Shown here in pieces: positions 17,077-30,600 of a stretch of 64,000 nt of DNA. The DNA is from an uncultured Prevotellaceae bacterium (GTDB taxonomy: Bacteria; Bacteroidota; Bacteroidia; Bacteroidales; Bacteroidaceae). Where the stretch lies: assembly GCA_947303855.1 (NCBI GenBank), contig CAMYZO010000003.1, positions 1 to 64,000 of the forward strand. Reading direction: 5' to 3'. Numbering within the stretch: position 1 is the stretch's first letter; the number at the start of each line of letters is the position of its first letter. Both the position numbers and the translations under genes were made by a program. The notes under the pieces were generated by a model. The model made no database searches and had not been told where the DNA came from. It was given only the letters and a program-made list of their open reading frames with translations.

Positions 17077-18078
17077 ATGAAGAAAGCATTTGCATTTGCA
17101 CTGACGCTCACCCTGATTGTAGCGGCTTGTTCACCCTCGGGCGGTACCTTCCGCCTGAAGGGAAGGTTCAAGAACTTCAATCAGGGTGAACTCTATGTCT
17201 ACACGCTGACGGGCAAGGCCAAGATTGACACCGTCAAGCTGATGGAGGGGCGCTTCACCTACGAGGTGCCCATCGAAGACACCATCGTCATGTCAATGGT
17301 GTTCCCCAATTACTCAGAGATACCTTTTGTGGCCATACCGGGCGCAACGGTCAAGATGGAGGGCGACGCATCACATCTGCGTGAGGTGAGCGTGAAAGGT
17401 ACTCCCGAGAACGATGAACTGACGCAGTTCCGTCTGCAGGTAAGCGACAAGACGCCCCCGGAGGCCACGAAGGATGCCGAGCAGTTTATCAAAGACCACC
17501 CCGCATCGCCGGCCTGTCTGTTTGTCCTGAACAAGTATTTCCTGTTGAGGGCCGATGCCGACTACAAGCACGTTGCCGGCTTGCTGAAAAGAATGCAGCA
17601 GGCAGCACCCGCCAACCGCAAACTGGCAGCGCTGTATAAGCAGGTGACCACCATGCGCAACACGCGTAAGGACGAACGTTTGCCACAATTTAAAACTGCC
17701 ACCATCAATGGCCAGACAGCCACCAACGCCAGCCTGAAAGGCGAACTGAACATTGTCAGCCTGTGGGCCGTCTGGAACTTTGAGTCGCAGACCATGCAGC
17801 GCCAGTTGCGCCGCATGAAAACCAAGTACGGCAAGCGCCTCCAACTGATGAGTGTCAGCATCGATGGTAACGTGGAGGAGTGCCGGCGTCAGGCTGAGCG
17901 CGACTCGCTGACATGGCCCGTCGTCTGCGACGGCAAGATGTGGTCAACACCCCTTGTCAACCAGCTCGGCCTCTTCACCATTCCGTCCGTCATCATGACC
18001 GATGCCAATGGCCGTATCATTGCCCGCCAGCTGACATCCAAGGAGCTGAAGGACGAGATAGAGAAGCGTCTGAAATAA
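17077..18078 (+). CDS. DUF4369/thioredoxin-fold lipoprotein lacking the CxxC motif
   Basis: A 333-residue lipoprotein (lipobox VAAC, Cys 18). The N-terminal part (about 20-120) matches the DUF4369 pattern, with TFRLKGRFKNFNQGELYVY. The C-terminal part (about 205-330) has the TlpA/AhpC-TSA thioredoxin fold: NIVSLWAVW, LQLMSVSIDG, and the cis-Pro strand FTIPSVIMTDANGRII. The redox motif expected after the Trp (WxxxxC-x2-C) reads WNFES, so both Cys are missing and it cannot act as a normal thiol oxidoreductase. A binding or structural role is more likely. The track start at 17074 is a TTG; the ATG at 17077 is preferred. Confidence 0.85.
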   Translation: MKKAFAFALTLTLIVAACSPSGGTFRLKGRFKNFNQGELYVYTLTGKAKIDTVKLMEGRFTYEVPIEDTIVMSMVFPNYSEIPFVAIPGATVKMEGDASHLREVSVKGTPENDELTQFRLQVSDKTPPEATKDAEQFIKDHPASPACLFVLNKYFLLRADADYKHVAGLLKRMQQAAPANRKLAALYKQVTTMRNTRKDERLPQFKTATINGQTATNASLKGELNIVSLWAVWNFESQTMQRQLRRMKTKYGKRLQLMSVSIDGNVEECRRQAERDSLTWPVVCDGKMWSTPLVNQLGLFTIPSVIMTDANGRIIARQLTSKELKDEIEKRLK

Positions 18079-18094
18079 TGCTGCTACACCCCAT

Positions 18095-18135
18095 AAAAGC
18101 ATCCAGCCGCTACAGTGGTGGCTGGATGCTTTTTT
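18095..18135 (+). terminator. Intrinsic terminator after the thioredoxin-fold lipoprotein
   Basis: A 14-bp perfect stem (AAAAGCATCCAGCC with GGCTGGATGCTTTT), an 11-base loop and a run of six Ts lie 17 bases after the stop codon. The stem starts in As, so it may also work for transcription from the other strand. Confidence 0.9.
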
Positions 18136-18171
18136 GTTATAGAGATGTCGCGACGGAGACAGCAGAGCATA

Positions 18172-18636
18172 CAGAAACACTTGTATAGGATTTTTCGTGA
18201 AAAAGGGTGACAGGGTGACAAAACGCCGATGTACAGGGCGTTTGCACCCTTTTCGGAGGGTGACAAGGGTGACAGAAGGGTGACAGGGACGACCTCCCCT
18301 AGCCCCTCCTGTAGGAGGGGGATGGCTGCCTCTCGGGAAAGACGTTGCCTATATGGCTACTCCGAAAGGTGCTATAACCTGCAAATTCTCGAGAGAATCT
18401 GCAGGCATAAAGCCACTTCGTACCGCTCCGGAGGCTTCTGACGGTCAAATTCTCTCGAGAATTTAGAAGCGTGGGAGACCCCCTCTATCTCCCCCTTAAG
18501 GGGGAGGACTGATATTACACTCCTGTCACCCTTCTGTCACCCTTGCCACCCTCCGAAAAGGGTGCAAACCCTTTGTAGCAGGCGGTTTTGTCACCCTGTC
18601 ACCCTTTTTTATGAAAAATCCTATACGGCGTTTCTG
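18172..18636. mobile_element. MITE-like element with 115-bp inverted arms and nested palindromes
   Basis: The left arm (18172-18288) and the right arm (18522-18636) are near-perfect reverse complements: each starts CAGAAAC, then GTATAGGATTTTTC, then a set of GGGTGACA repeats and TTTGCACCCTTTTCGGAGGG. The 233-bp core holds four smaller perfect or near-perfect hairpins: CCCCTCC-TGTA-GGAGGGG (18303-18320), CCTGCA...TGCAGG around ATTCTCGAGAGAAT (18378-18405), GCTTCT...AGAAGC around AATTCTCTCGAGAATT (18434-18470), and CTCCCCCTTAAGGGGGAG (18489-18506). There is no credible ORF. It fills nearly all of the 613-bp gap between a + strand operon and the end of the giant - strand gene. Target-site duplications were not clearly seen. 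Confidence 0.75.
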
Positions 18637-18691
18637 ATTACCCGAGTGCCCGATACTCACTGACGCCAACAATGCTGGTAATTTCGCATCG

Positions 18692-21600
18692 CTACTCTGC
18701 GGCCGTTCCTATCCTCACATCAGTATCCTTCATCACCTCACCGGCATTACCACCACCGAACACGTCGCCGTGGATGATGGCACCATTCTTGATGTTCACC
18801 TGCGTCCAGATGGAAGTGCCGAAGCCGCTGCCCAGCGAGGCCTCGCCACGGCTGCCGCCGAAGACGTGACCACCGTAGCCGGCTGCCACACCCTTAGCCT
18901 CGCCAATGGTGACCTTGACCACCTTGCCGTCGAACTTGCCGCCACCGATGTTCACCAGGTTCAGGCTCTGCTTACCCCAGTCGGCAGCGGTGGCCGTCTT
19001 GCGGACAGCATAGTCGGTCTGTGTGATCTTCGGAGGTCCTACCGAGGCGAACGAGCCGCCACCCAGCACATTGCGGTAGATGGTGCCACCCAGCACATCG
19101 ACCCTCGTGAAGTGAGCCACCGAACCGGCAGAGGTGCTGTGGGATTTCTCCAGATATCTGACATCATCAATTTCCACTTCTCCATTGATTTTGCCATCGC
19201 CGTTGTAGTCGAACTCATACTCACTGACGCCGGAGCCTGCACCGTAAACATTACCACGATGCAGCCACTGCGGATTCTCAATGTCAGCCGTTCCGAGTTT
19301 TTCCTGATTGGCAGAATTGTAGGCCAGACCAATTACGCCACTATTGACCGTTACCTTTGTTTCGCGGCGCACGTGTCCGTCCTGACCGCCACCGTAGACA
19401 GAGCCCACGATGAGCGGTGCCTTACCGGTCTGGCCTGCATCGTCGCTGCTTTGTCCAAGCGTACCGATGGTGACATCAGTCTGGTTGACATAGCCTGAGA
19501 AGAAGGCGGGACAGTATTTGTAACGTGGATTCATGGCCTTTGGCACATTTGGAGCAGCTTCACCGGCACTGCCGCCAAAGACATTACCGTAGGGCAGGTT
19601 GTTCTTCACCTTAGTAGTGATGATACCTACCTTGCCACCAAGCACCTTGACAGTAGTATTACCACTGTTCAGGAACTGCCATGCATTATCGCCATTGCTG
19701 GAACTGGTCCAAAGTTTACTCGTAATCAGTTCACCATAACCGGTTTCAGAATAGTCGTCCACAGTACTACCGGCATAGTTACCCTTACCCACAGAAGCCA
19801 TGTTTCCGCCACCATAGACATTACGTCCTACAATACCGCCATTCATCGTGACGGAGGTGTTGCCCATCACACGACCGGCAATGAGGCTATAGATATCAGC
19901 ATCATAGGTGCCTTCTCCGACTATTTTATTCAGTGTCACACGATAAGTTCCCTTACCCTTTCCGCCACCATAGAGCGAGTGTCCGATGAGACCATTGGTC
20001 AGCGTTACGTGGGTATCGCCATAGACGTAGCCGTCCTCACCGCTGCCATGAACGGAACCGGTGATACAAGGTATTGAGTTGTCTGTCTCAATATCCGCTA
20101 TAGCGGCTTCGGCCGTTGCCATGTCTTGAGCACTGTAATTGACATTCACTTCACTCTCCCCAACGTATGCCAGATGTGCCGTGAGATAGCGGTCGCCAGC
20201 CTCGCCACGGGCACTGCCGTAGACGTCGCCGCCGTCCTGCTGGTTGTTGCCAACATGGCCTCCGGTAATGTTCACCGTAGCCTTACCGGTGCCTTCAGCA
20301 AACTCGAACTTGTAAGGCCAGCTCAAGGCAAAGCTGTTGTCCACATTGGAATGCTTGGCTGCTGACAGGGTATCAGTGATATTCGTAATTGTACCAACAG
20401 AACCCATGGAACCGGCGCCATAGACGCTGTGTCCGATATGGCCGCCCTTGATGTTCACGTAGGTGTTGCCAGCCACCAAGCCCGACTTCGGGTTGTGAAA
20501 TTCGCTGCCGTTATCACCCGTGTAAGTATCCGTGCCGCAACCGGCACCATAGACATTGCCTCGGCTAACCAGGGTTTTCTGGTTGATGGCCTCACTGCCG
20601 AAGTCATACCACGGATCGGTGGTTTCCACTATACCAATGGTACCACGGTTCACGGTTACAGTAGCATCTTTTGCGTTATGACCATCCTCGCCGCCGCCAT
20701 AGACAGAGCCCTTGATGCTGGGACCAGTGCTGGTGCCCGATGACTCGCCGATAGTGACCAGCGTGTTGTTCACCCAAGCCACCTTGTCATAGCGGTCAAC
20801 GGCAGGCGTTCCTGAAGGCTTTTCAAGGTCGCCGCGAGATGAGCCGAATACCATACCGTTGTCGCGTCCGCTGATACCAATAGTACCACCGTTGATGGTG
20901 ACGGTAGCCGTTCCGGTACCCTCAGTCCAGCCGTATGGCACATCGGCAACAGGGATGTAGGCAGGCGACGTTCCTGTTGAGAGTCCGAACGTGCCTACCG
21001 ATGCCAGTGAGCCGCCGCCATAGACATTATGGGCAATGAACGGCTCACCTGTTTTCGCGCCGGCATTGATGGTCACATTGGTGTTGCCCTTCACAAGACC
21101 TGCTTTCACGTAACTGATATCTCCACGGCCGGAGCCATAGACATTGCCCATCGTGCCGCCGCCGTACATCACGTAGCCGTCGGTCTTGCGCACTTTGTTC
21201 AGACCGATGATGCCGCCGCTGACGGTCACGTTGGCATTGCCGCCCGTCTGTGCCAGCTTGCCGCCGCCATAGACGCTCGACTTCACGGCGCCGGCTGTTA
21301 TGTTGACAGTGGTGGTGCCCGATACCAGACCGGCATAGTCTCTTGGTTCGTGAGTGGCACCCGCCGTCTTGTCGTCATCGGTTAGCACGTACAAGCTACC
21401 GTAGCCGCCACCATAGACGGTGCCGTAGGTGTACTGCGTCACGCCATCCTTCTGAATCTCGGTGCCTATGGTGCCGCCGTTGATGGTCACCGTGGTGTTG
21501 CCTTCCACCTGACCGAACTCTGCACCGCCAAACACGCTGCCCTTGATGCGTGTAGGCACTTCGGCGTTGGCCTGACTGATGGTAAGCACAGTGGTTCTGG

Positions 21601-24600
21601 CCTTACTCAGATTATGCCAGTTGGGAATGATGCTGCCGTTCAGCTTGGTCAGGCGACCCATGGCACCGGCAAAGACGTTACCGCCCTTGGGGTGGAACAG
21701 CTTCTTCACGCCGCACGACTTGTAGGTCTGGCCTTCTCCGTAGGCCTCTTCGGTAATCACCGTGCAGCTTCCTTCCGGTGCTCCCTCCAGAGGCTCATCG
21801 GCAATCTTCTCTGCGAAGTCTGAGAAGTCGTCATAGAACTCGGTCTTGGCGAGCTTGGCCCGGGCTTCCGTCTCGTTGCTTTCCACAGCGTCGTCGGCTG
21901 TCTTCACCTTTTTATAAATATAGACGTATTCGTGGTCGTTGCCGATGGTGCCGCCGGTGATGTTCATGGTGATGACACCGTGCTTTCTGCCTTCCGATGT
22001 CACATCGGCACCGCCAACCACCTGCTCCTTGCCATCAGGAATCAGCTGGCCGTATTTTGCGGTATTGGCAGATGGCACCAGGTAGGTGCCTACCGATGCC
22101 AAACGGCCGCCGCCATAGATGGAGCCCAGCATAGTGCCGCCGCTGATGTTCATGGTGACATTACCTGAGACGACACCGGCCGTCAGTGCCTCGCCCGAGA
22201 ATCCGCGACCGCCGCCGAAGACGTTACCATCGACGTAGGAAGAGCCCCAGGTGCCGATGGTGCCGCCGCTGACGGTCATGTTCACATCGCCCAGCACGTG
22301 GCCGTCCTCACCACCGCCGAAGACGGAGCCGTAGATGGTGCCACCAGAGACTTCCACCACAACATCCTTCACGTTGGTATTGGTGTTGAAGTGAACGTCC
22401 TGGTCACCCTTGCCGGCACCGAAGAGGTAGCAGGTGACGGGGTGGGCATCAATCTGTGCCAGGGTGCGTGGCACGCCGAGCGTGCCGCCCGACATACGGA
22501 CGGTACACTTACCCTTGCCAGCCGTCATGCCACTGCCCACATTGGTCATCTCGTTGCCGCCATAGATGTTAGTCAGGATATGGCCGCCCTTGATGTCAAC
22601 CACGGTGTTGCCTTCCACCCAACCGGCCTTCATGTTCCATTTGCCGGGAGCGTAGGGATAGTAGCCCGAACCGCCGCCGAAGACATTGCCATAGAACGTA
22701 TGACCGTCGGTGGCCGTTACCGCGCCTTCGGGAACATAGCCTCCACCTGCATTGGCAAACATGTCATGCGGCTGATAAGGCGATTTGTATTCCCAGTGAG
22801 CGCATTCGGGCAGATACTTCGTGGCATCTGCGGTTACGTCATAAGCCCATTCCTCAGCCGTATAGCGGCGGTTCACACCGTCGCCGTTGCCTATCTGGCA
22901 GTCGCCGTCGATGGTGACATGGGTGTCGCCGAGCACATGGCCGTTCTCGCTGCCGCCATAGACAGAACCCTTCACGAAGGCCGTGCCGTTGATGAGCACC
23001 TCGGTCTTGTTGGCGTAGGCCATGTTGTTCAGTTTGCCCTCTTCGGTGGCAATCTGCTCATCAGACAAGGCCGCTATCGCTTCAAGCTTTTGCGCTTCGG
23101 TCTTGTCGGTGTTGTAGTAGAAGTCCACAGTTCCCTGACCGGCACCGAAGACGTGACCGGCATCGTCGGGCCCCCCTTCTGCCGTCATCTTCATATTATC
23201 CGGGCCAATCTCGCCGTTGCTGATGGTCACTGTGCAGGTGCCAGTGCCGTCGGCACAGCTGGTGGGCTTGCCGTCGCTGAGGGTGAAGTCGCCCACGTGG
23301 CCCATCTTGCCACCGCCATAGACGGAGCCCGTGATGAAGGCAGCATTGCGGGCTGGGGTAGGCGTGCCCTCAATGGCCACATACTGGCCTCCCGTCAGAT
23401 GCTCCCATTTCTTCGACGTCGTGTTGTAGCGGTAGGTGATGCCGTCGGTGCCCTTCGTCTCAATCTCGCCACTCTGGTTGCGCCACTGTCCGGTACCTAT
23501 CTCCACTGTAGCGTTGCCGATGATGTCGGCCATGTTGCCGCCGCCATAGATATAGCCTATAGTACCAATGCCGAGCGTGGCGATGCCGTCATTGCTGATC
23601 ACCTCGTAGGTGTTGCCATTGGCATCGGTGTGAGTGCCTTTCGTGAAACCATCGCGACCTGCATAGTTCTCCGTGATGATACCGTTGGTCATGTTGACAT
23701 TGACCGTGGGGCTACCAATCACTTTAGCCTTGTAGCCACCACCGAAGATATTGCCTATCTTCGTAGCTGAGATAATGTTGACCTGCGGGTTGCGGTGAGG
23801 TGTCGTCAAGGCACCGGCATCGCTTTTCTTCAGTGCTGTGCGACTGGTGACGTTTCCACTGGTATCCTTTGTGATGTTGTAGCCATATACCGAGTAGTCG
23901 GCCTCGTTGCCGCCGCCATACAACTCGCCGATGATGATAGGCGTGCAGCCACGCTCCTCGATATTGATGGTGATGGCACCGTTGATGGTTCCGGAATGGT
24001 CGTTGCCGCCGAACACCTTTTCATAAGTACCATTGGTAATGTCGATGGTCACATTGTTGTTGATGTCTGAGTTGGCCGAACCGCCGTAATAGGTACCGCC
24101 CTTCTCCACACAGTCCAGCACGACACGTATCTCCGCGTCGATCTCAGCATTCTTACTGCCGCCGTAGGTCTTGTCGGTCACCAGTGGACAAGTACCAGAC
24201 TTCTGGTATTGCGAGAGTGCCACAGATCGGATGTTGCCCTTCTCGTTACTGCCGCCATAGACAAAGTTGATATGTCCGCCCGTAACCGTGGTCGTGGCGA
24301 TACCAGAACCATACATATAACCGTTGGAAGGAGTCTGGCGGGCCGCCTTTGTGGTGGCATCGGGGTCAGTGTTAACGAACGACTTATAGGCATTAGCTGC
24401 GTCAGCACCGGTGCCTTGCGTGCCGTCGGTCACGTGGTGCTCCAGCGGATAGTAACCTACGTTGGCACCCGGGTTCTCGTACCATTTGTCGTTCTTCTCG
24501 TATTTGTCCAGGCCGTTGCCGCCACCGAAGAGCTCGTTGATGATGTGGCACTCACGCACGCTGACGTTCGTGGCCGGCACACAGGCAGCATTGCCGCCGC

Positions 24601-27600
24601 CATAGACCTGCTGGATGCTGGTCACGGCGCACCCGTCGATGATGACCTCGGTATAGCCGTCGGCACCAACCGGTTCATACTGTGCCAGGTCGCCGCCGCC
24701 ATAGACGGCTGTAACGTCGTAATCCACACTGGGACTATCGACCTTGGTCGAGATGTTCGCCGTGCGACTGTTCTGCGTGGCATAGACGTGTACCTTCACG
24801 TGACCCTTGGGCGTGCCGTTCAGGTCGTTGCAGCCGAACACCTTGTCGACGATGCAGCCCTTCTTGTCTGTATCCACACCTTTGTTCAGTTCCACCAGGA
24901 TATCGCCAAAGACAGTCGGAGCCACCTCCGTTACCACGGGGTCGGTATTGGCAAAGCGTCCTAAGGCACCGCCGTAGGCATCGTGGGCAATGGTGCCGCC
25001 CTTGAGGTTCACCGTTGTCGTAGCACTGGCCGAGGTCTTGCCTTCAGCCCAGCCACTTGTAGTTGCTGTAACGTTCCAGTTGCTCGTGTTGGAGTCGGCA
25101 AGAGCGCCGCCGCCATAGACATTGTTGCCCACCGTGCCGCCGTTCATGTTGACCACGACACTGCCCTTGACAATACCGGCTTTACCGCCGCCATAGACGC
25201 TGGACTTCACCTGACCACCGCTGACGGTGACTTCGGTGTCGTTGACGTAAGCGTATTTATTGGTTACACCGACGGTGTTGGTGATACCCACCTCGCCCCG
25301 GGCGGCGCCAAAGACATTACCGTCTTCCGTGCCATTGTCGAGGTTATCTCCGATAACGGCACTGCCGCTGATGGTGACAGAGGTGTTGCCCTTTACAGAA
25401 CCCATGGCACCGCCACCATAGACGCAGTTGGCCACCCGTCCGCCATCGATGGTAACCTTGGTATCATGATTCACGATACCGGCAGTAGGTCTGTAGGCAT
25501 CCAAAGTGCCATCATTGTTGGAGTCATATTGGTCAGTACCGCAACCGGCGCCATAGACATTGCCTCGGTAGGCATAGAACTCGGCAGGATTACCGATGGT
25601 GCCGCTGTAGACCTTCACATCGGTGTTGTGCCACACGTGGCCGTTCTCGCCACTGCCATAGACAGAGCCCTTGATGGCAGGGCCTGTTGCAGCACTCTTG
25701 GTGCCGATAGTAATGTCAGTATCGTATGTAAACGCCATGAAATCGTCGCGCTGGCCAGGGTCTGTTACCTCACCGCGCGAAGAGCCGAACACCATGCCGT
25801 TTTCCTTGCCGTCGATACCGATGGTACCACCGGTGATCTTGACAGTGGCCTTACCTGTGCCAGGAGTTTTGATACCTTCAACGCCTGTTACCTTGTAGGA
25901 GTTGTGAATAGGGTCTAAGTCTTGCGTCCAGTTAATGTCGCCCACAGAGCCGTAGGCACCGCCACCATATATATTATGGTAGATGGTAGGCGTGCCACTG
26001 ATGTTGACCGTGGCATTGCCAAACACCTGTCCGCAGCGCACGATGGTACGGGTACCGCTACCGCCGCCATAGACGTTACCCATGGTGGCACCACCAAAGT
26101 AGATACTGTTTGTTTCGTCCTTAGGCAGACCGACATTGCCGCCGCTGACTGCCACAGAGGTGCTGCCTCTGACGCTGGCCACCTCGCCGCCGCCATAGAT
26201 GCTGGCCTTCACCGTGCCACCACTCATCGTGACGCTGGTGCTGCCGTTGGTGCGACCGGAAACGAACTTCGGGTTGTCGTTTTCTGTGGTAGCGTCATCC
26301 GTAGGATAAATATTCTCTATCGTGCTGCCATAGCCGCCGCCATAGACGCTGCCGAAGGTGTACTGCGTAACGCTCGAGCTGTTCTGCACCCCGGTGCCGA
26401 TGATAGTACTGCTGCCACTGATGGAAACAGTTGAGGCCACATCGGTGATGTTGATCTTTGCCGTCTGGTCGGCGTTGAACTGGTCGTCGTTGACGAAGCC
26501 CAGCTCACCGCCTCCATAGACATTACTCTTGATGGTACCGCCACTGATGGTCAGCGTGGTCTTCTTCGACTTGCCCAGTTCTCTCCATCCGGGAAGCGGT
26601 GTTGTGCCGTCCAAATGGTACAGACGACCCATGCCGCCTGCGAAGACATTGCCGCCCTTGGTGTGTTTGAGCATGTAATAGCCGCGTTCGCTGTTATACT
26701 CAAACTCGGTGTTGGGAACCTTATTGCTTGCTTTCCATGTTTTCAAAGCCTCATCGGTGGTGATGCCATCAGGAATCTTGTATTCATACGTGTTGCCAAT
26801 AGTACCGCCAGTGATGTTCACGGTGATGTGGCCATGCGTTGTTCCGGCCGAAGTTTTATCTTCACCGCCAAGAACCTGTTCCTTACCGTCAGGTATCAGG
26901 TAACCGTATCTGCTATCCGTTGGAGTCACAAGATAGGTGCCTACAGAAGCCAGACGGCCACCGCCGTAGACAGAGCCCAGCATGCTGCCGCCATGAATCT
27001 GCAGATCGACATTGCCTGACACGACACCAGCCGTCCGGGCATCGCCATTGAATCCGCGTCCGCCGCCGAAGATGTTGCCGTCGACGTATGACGTACCCCA
27101 TGTGCCAATAGTAGGTCCAGTGTGGGTGCTGCTCTCGCCAATAGTTACATTGACATTGCCCAGCACGTGACCATCCTCGCCGCCGCCGAAGACAGAGCCG
27201 AAGATGGTACCACCCGTGACGCTGACAGTCACGCTGCCCACGTTGGTCCACTGGTTGAAGTGGACACGCTGGTCGCCCTTGCCCGCACCGAAGAGGTAGC
27301 AGGTAACAGGGTGGTCGGCAATCTGGCTCAGCGTACGGGGTACGCCAATCGTACCGCCCGACATGGTCACGGTGCAAGAACCCGTCACATCGGTATATTC
27401 GTTGCCGCCATAGACGTTGGTCAGGATATGACCGCCGGTGATACGCACCTCAGTGTTTCCTTCAACCAAACCGGCAGAGCGGAGCCACTCATAGCCGGTG
27501 CCGTCGGCCTTCACGTAGGGGAAGTAGCCGGAACCGCCACCGAACACACAGCCGTAGTAGGTCTTACCGTCGCTGGGGTCTTTAGTACTGGCATCCGTGT

Positions 27601-30600
27601 AGTGGTTGGTGTATGTGTCATAATATGGGTCGTAAGGCACATACGGAGATTTGTATGGGTAATGCGAGCACTCAGGCATGGCATTCGCTGCCGACTCGAT
27701 GGCAGTAGCATTGCCAGAAGTAACGGCCGTGATGGCTGCCGTCCACTGGTTCTCAGTGTAGGATACAGGTTTTCCACCGTCTGCTTTCCCTTCACCGCAA
27801 CCAATCTGTCCACCCTCAATCTTCACCAGGGTATTGCCGCTCACACGACCGTTCTCACCGCCGCCATAGACGGAGGCCATGACGATGCCGCCGCTGATGG
27901 TCACGTCGGTCTCCTTAACGTATGTATGGTAGTCGGCATCGGGTTCATCGGCAGGGTCTTCCACATCGCCTCTGCCGGCACCGAACACGAAGCCTACGTC
28001 GACAGGGCCTCCTGTCTTTGTCATACCCTCTGTGGCTGCTTCCACAGGACCAACCTGTCCACCGCTGACAACGACCGTACACTTGCCGGTGCCGTCGGCG
28101 AAGTTGGGCTTGCCACCTACGCAGCCGCTATGTGAGGGATGTCCGTCCACGGCAGTCCTGCTGCTGACCGTTCCCACCGAGCCGTGCAGACCACCGCCAT
28201 AGACACCGTCGTAAACGTAGCCGCCAGCCATGGTCACATCAGTGTTCTTGAGTACGTCGGCTTCACTGCCGCCGCCATAGATGCTGCCTCCGATGGAGAA
28301 CTCTTCAAAGCCAGTGGTTCCTGCGTAGCTGACCGAAGAATAATCTTGAGTGCAGTATTTCACTACGGCATTACCAGTTACTTCGGCTCTTTCACCACCG
28401 CCAAACACGTCGCCGTCGATGTGGGCGCCTAAGACGGTTTCATCTGTGGTTGCAATGGTTACGCCCGGACGTATCTTTCCGTCACCGTCATAGATGGACT
28501 GGGCTGGTTCAGAGGTGTCCAGGATGTCTCCTGAGCTATTACGCTTCATAATCTTGACGGTGGATGCCGTACCAATATTGACAAGGGTGTTACCAACTAC
28601 CTGACCTTGCTGGCCTCCGCCATAGACGTTGCCAATGGTGCCGATGGATTTAGCAATTTTACCCTTCACACTCTTCTCGTAATATGTGGTGCCAAGAACT
28701 GCCAAACCCTCTGCAGGGATTGTGCCGCTGGCATCCATATAGTAACCGACAACGCTTGATTCGCCTGCTTTCAGGGGGCTATCTACAGCATCAGTACATG
28801 TGATAGCTGTATAAGTGGTGGTTACATTAGTGATGTTTGCAGGCAGATCATCTACGCTCCTGGTGCCATATTCTGAGGGAAGGAGTACAAATTCTTCCGT
28901 AGCCTTGTTTCCACGAACCATATTAATATTCACCTCGGTATCAGCTTTTGTCACAGCCATAAAGCTTCCACCATAGACGTTATCTATGCGTGTGGCAGAT
29001 TTAACATTGACGGTAATCCTGTGTGGATGATCGGCATCATGAGTAATTTCAGTAGTGCCATCAGCCAATGTACCTGGGTAGTTGGCCTGATTACCACCGC
29101 CCACCAGATTTTCAATAATGATAGGCTTTTCACATGGATCTGTCTCTTCAATGTTGACTGTGATGTTTCCTTTAATTCCTCCACGTTGGTCGTTGCCACC
29201 ATAGACGTTCTTAAAGAATCCGGCAGTGATGGTCAGGTTCACATTGCCGTCGATAAAGGCTTTGTAGGAACCGCCGCACACATATTCTATCTGTGAGTCG
29301 GCACCGGTACAAGCAGCAATAATCACGTTCACATCGCCAGTGACGTTGGCCTCGCTACCGGCACCATAGAGTTTGGTGATTCTCAGCGGACAGGTGCCCT
29401 CCTGTGCCAGCGTGGGGTTCGCACTGCGGCAGTCGCCCTTGTAGTCGCTACCGCCAAACACCTGACCAATCTTACCGCCGTGACAGGTGATTCTGGCCGG
29501 ACCGTTGACATCGGCACCGGCGTTGACAATCCAGTTGTCGCCATCTTTCACCGGCTGCCCACCGTTACCACCGCCAAAGGCGTACTCAATATCGTAGGTA
29601 CCCCAGATGGTGACATTGGTGGCTGGCACCGAAGCCGAATTGCCGCCACCATAGACTCTGGCAATACTGGTCTCTTCACATCCATAGATGTTGACTGCCG
29701 TTGACTTACCGCTGGCTGGCAGATAGTCGGCTCTGTTGCCGCCGCCATAGACAGCCTGCAGCTCGTAGTTCTTATGTCCGGCCACTACGTTGCCGTTGGC
29801 ATCAATCTGCCTGGTGGCATAGATCTCTACGAGCACATCGCCCAACGGTGTTCCCTTGATATTGTTACAACCAAACACGCGGCCAGTGAGGGGGACGGCG
29901 GTATAGGTCTTGCCGCCTACTGTAACGTCTTCGGTAATTTTCGTAAAGGCCGCACCTTTGTGGCCAGTAGCCATGTCGGATGGTCTGTTGACGTACAGCT
30001 TGATGTCGCCAAAGACATAGACAGGAGTCGTAGTATTGCCCAAGCCACCGCCGTAGACATTGCCGAAAAGACCGCCGGTAAGCTTCAGCGTCGTGGTGTT
30101 GCTGGTGGAATTCATTCCCTCAGCCCAGGTGCCTGGCAGTCCTCTCCGCTCATAATACGTAATACCCGACTCGGCTTTCGCATCGTTACTGGTAATCTCT
30201 GTGTAGTTACTGCCATCCTTGGTGTATAAACCTGTGACGGATGAACCAGGGATAAACTGATAATATTTTGTTTCAGCCACAGCTGGTCCTGTAGCAGCAG
30301 TATAGTTGCCGTTTTTCTCAGTGTATAGTCCGGTGACGGGGTCCCCAGTGGTCACTGCCTTTTCCACATAGGCCGGCAGCGTAAGGTCATTTACTTGGAT
30401 ATAGATGTAATTGGTTGTAGCCGAATATGCCCAGTTCGCCGTATTCGTGCTGGCCAGTGCACCGCCACCATAGACGTCGTTGACAACAGTACCGCCGCAG
30501 ATGGTGACTGCCACGCTGCCTGTGACATCGGCCAGACTGCCGCCGCCATAGACATCGTTTTTGACAGTGCCGCCTTCCATGATGACAGCGGAGCCACCTG

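Noticed and set aside
18172-18636. CRISPR array, because of repeated GGGTGACA words
   Set aside because: The repeats are arranged as inverted arms, have no regular spacers and no cas genes are near.
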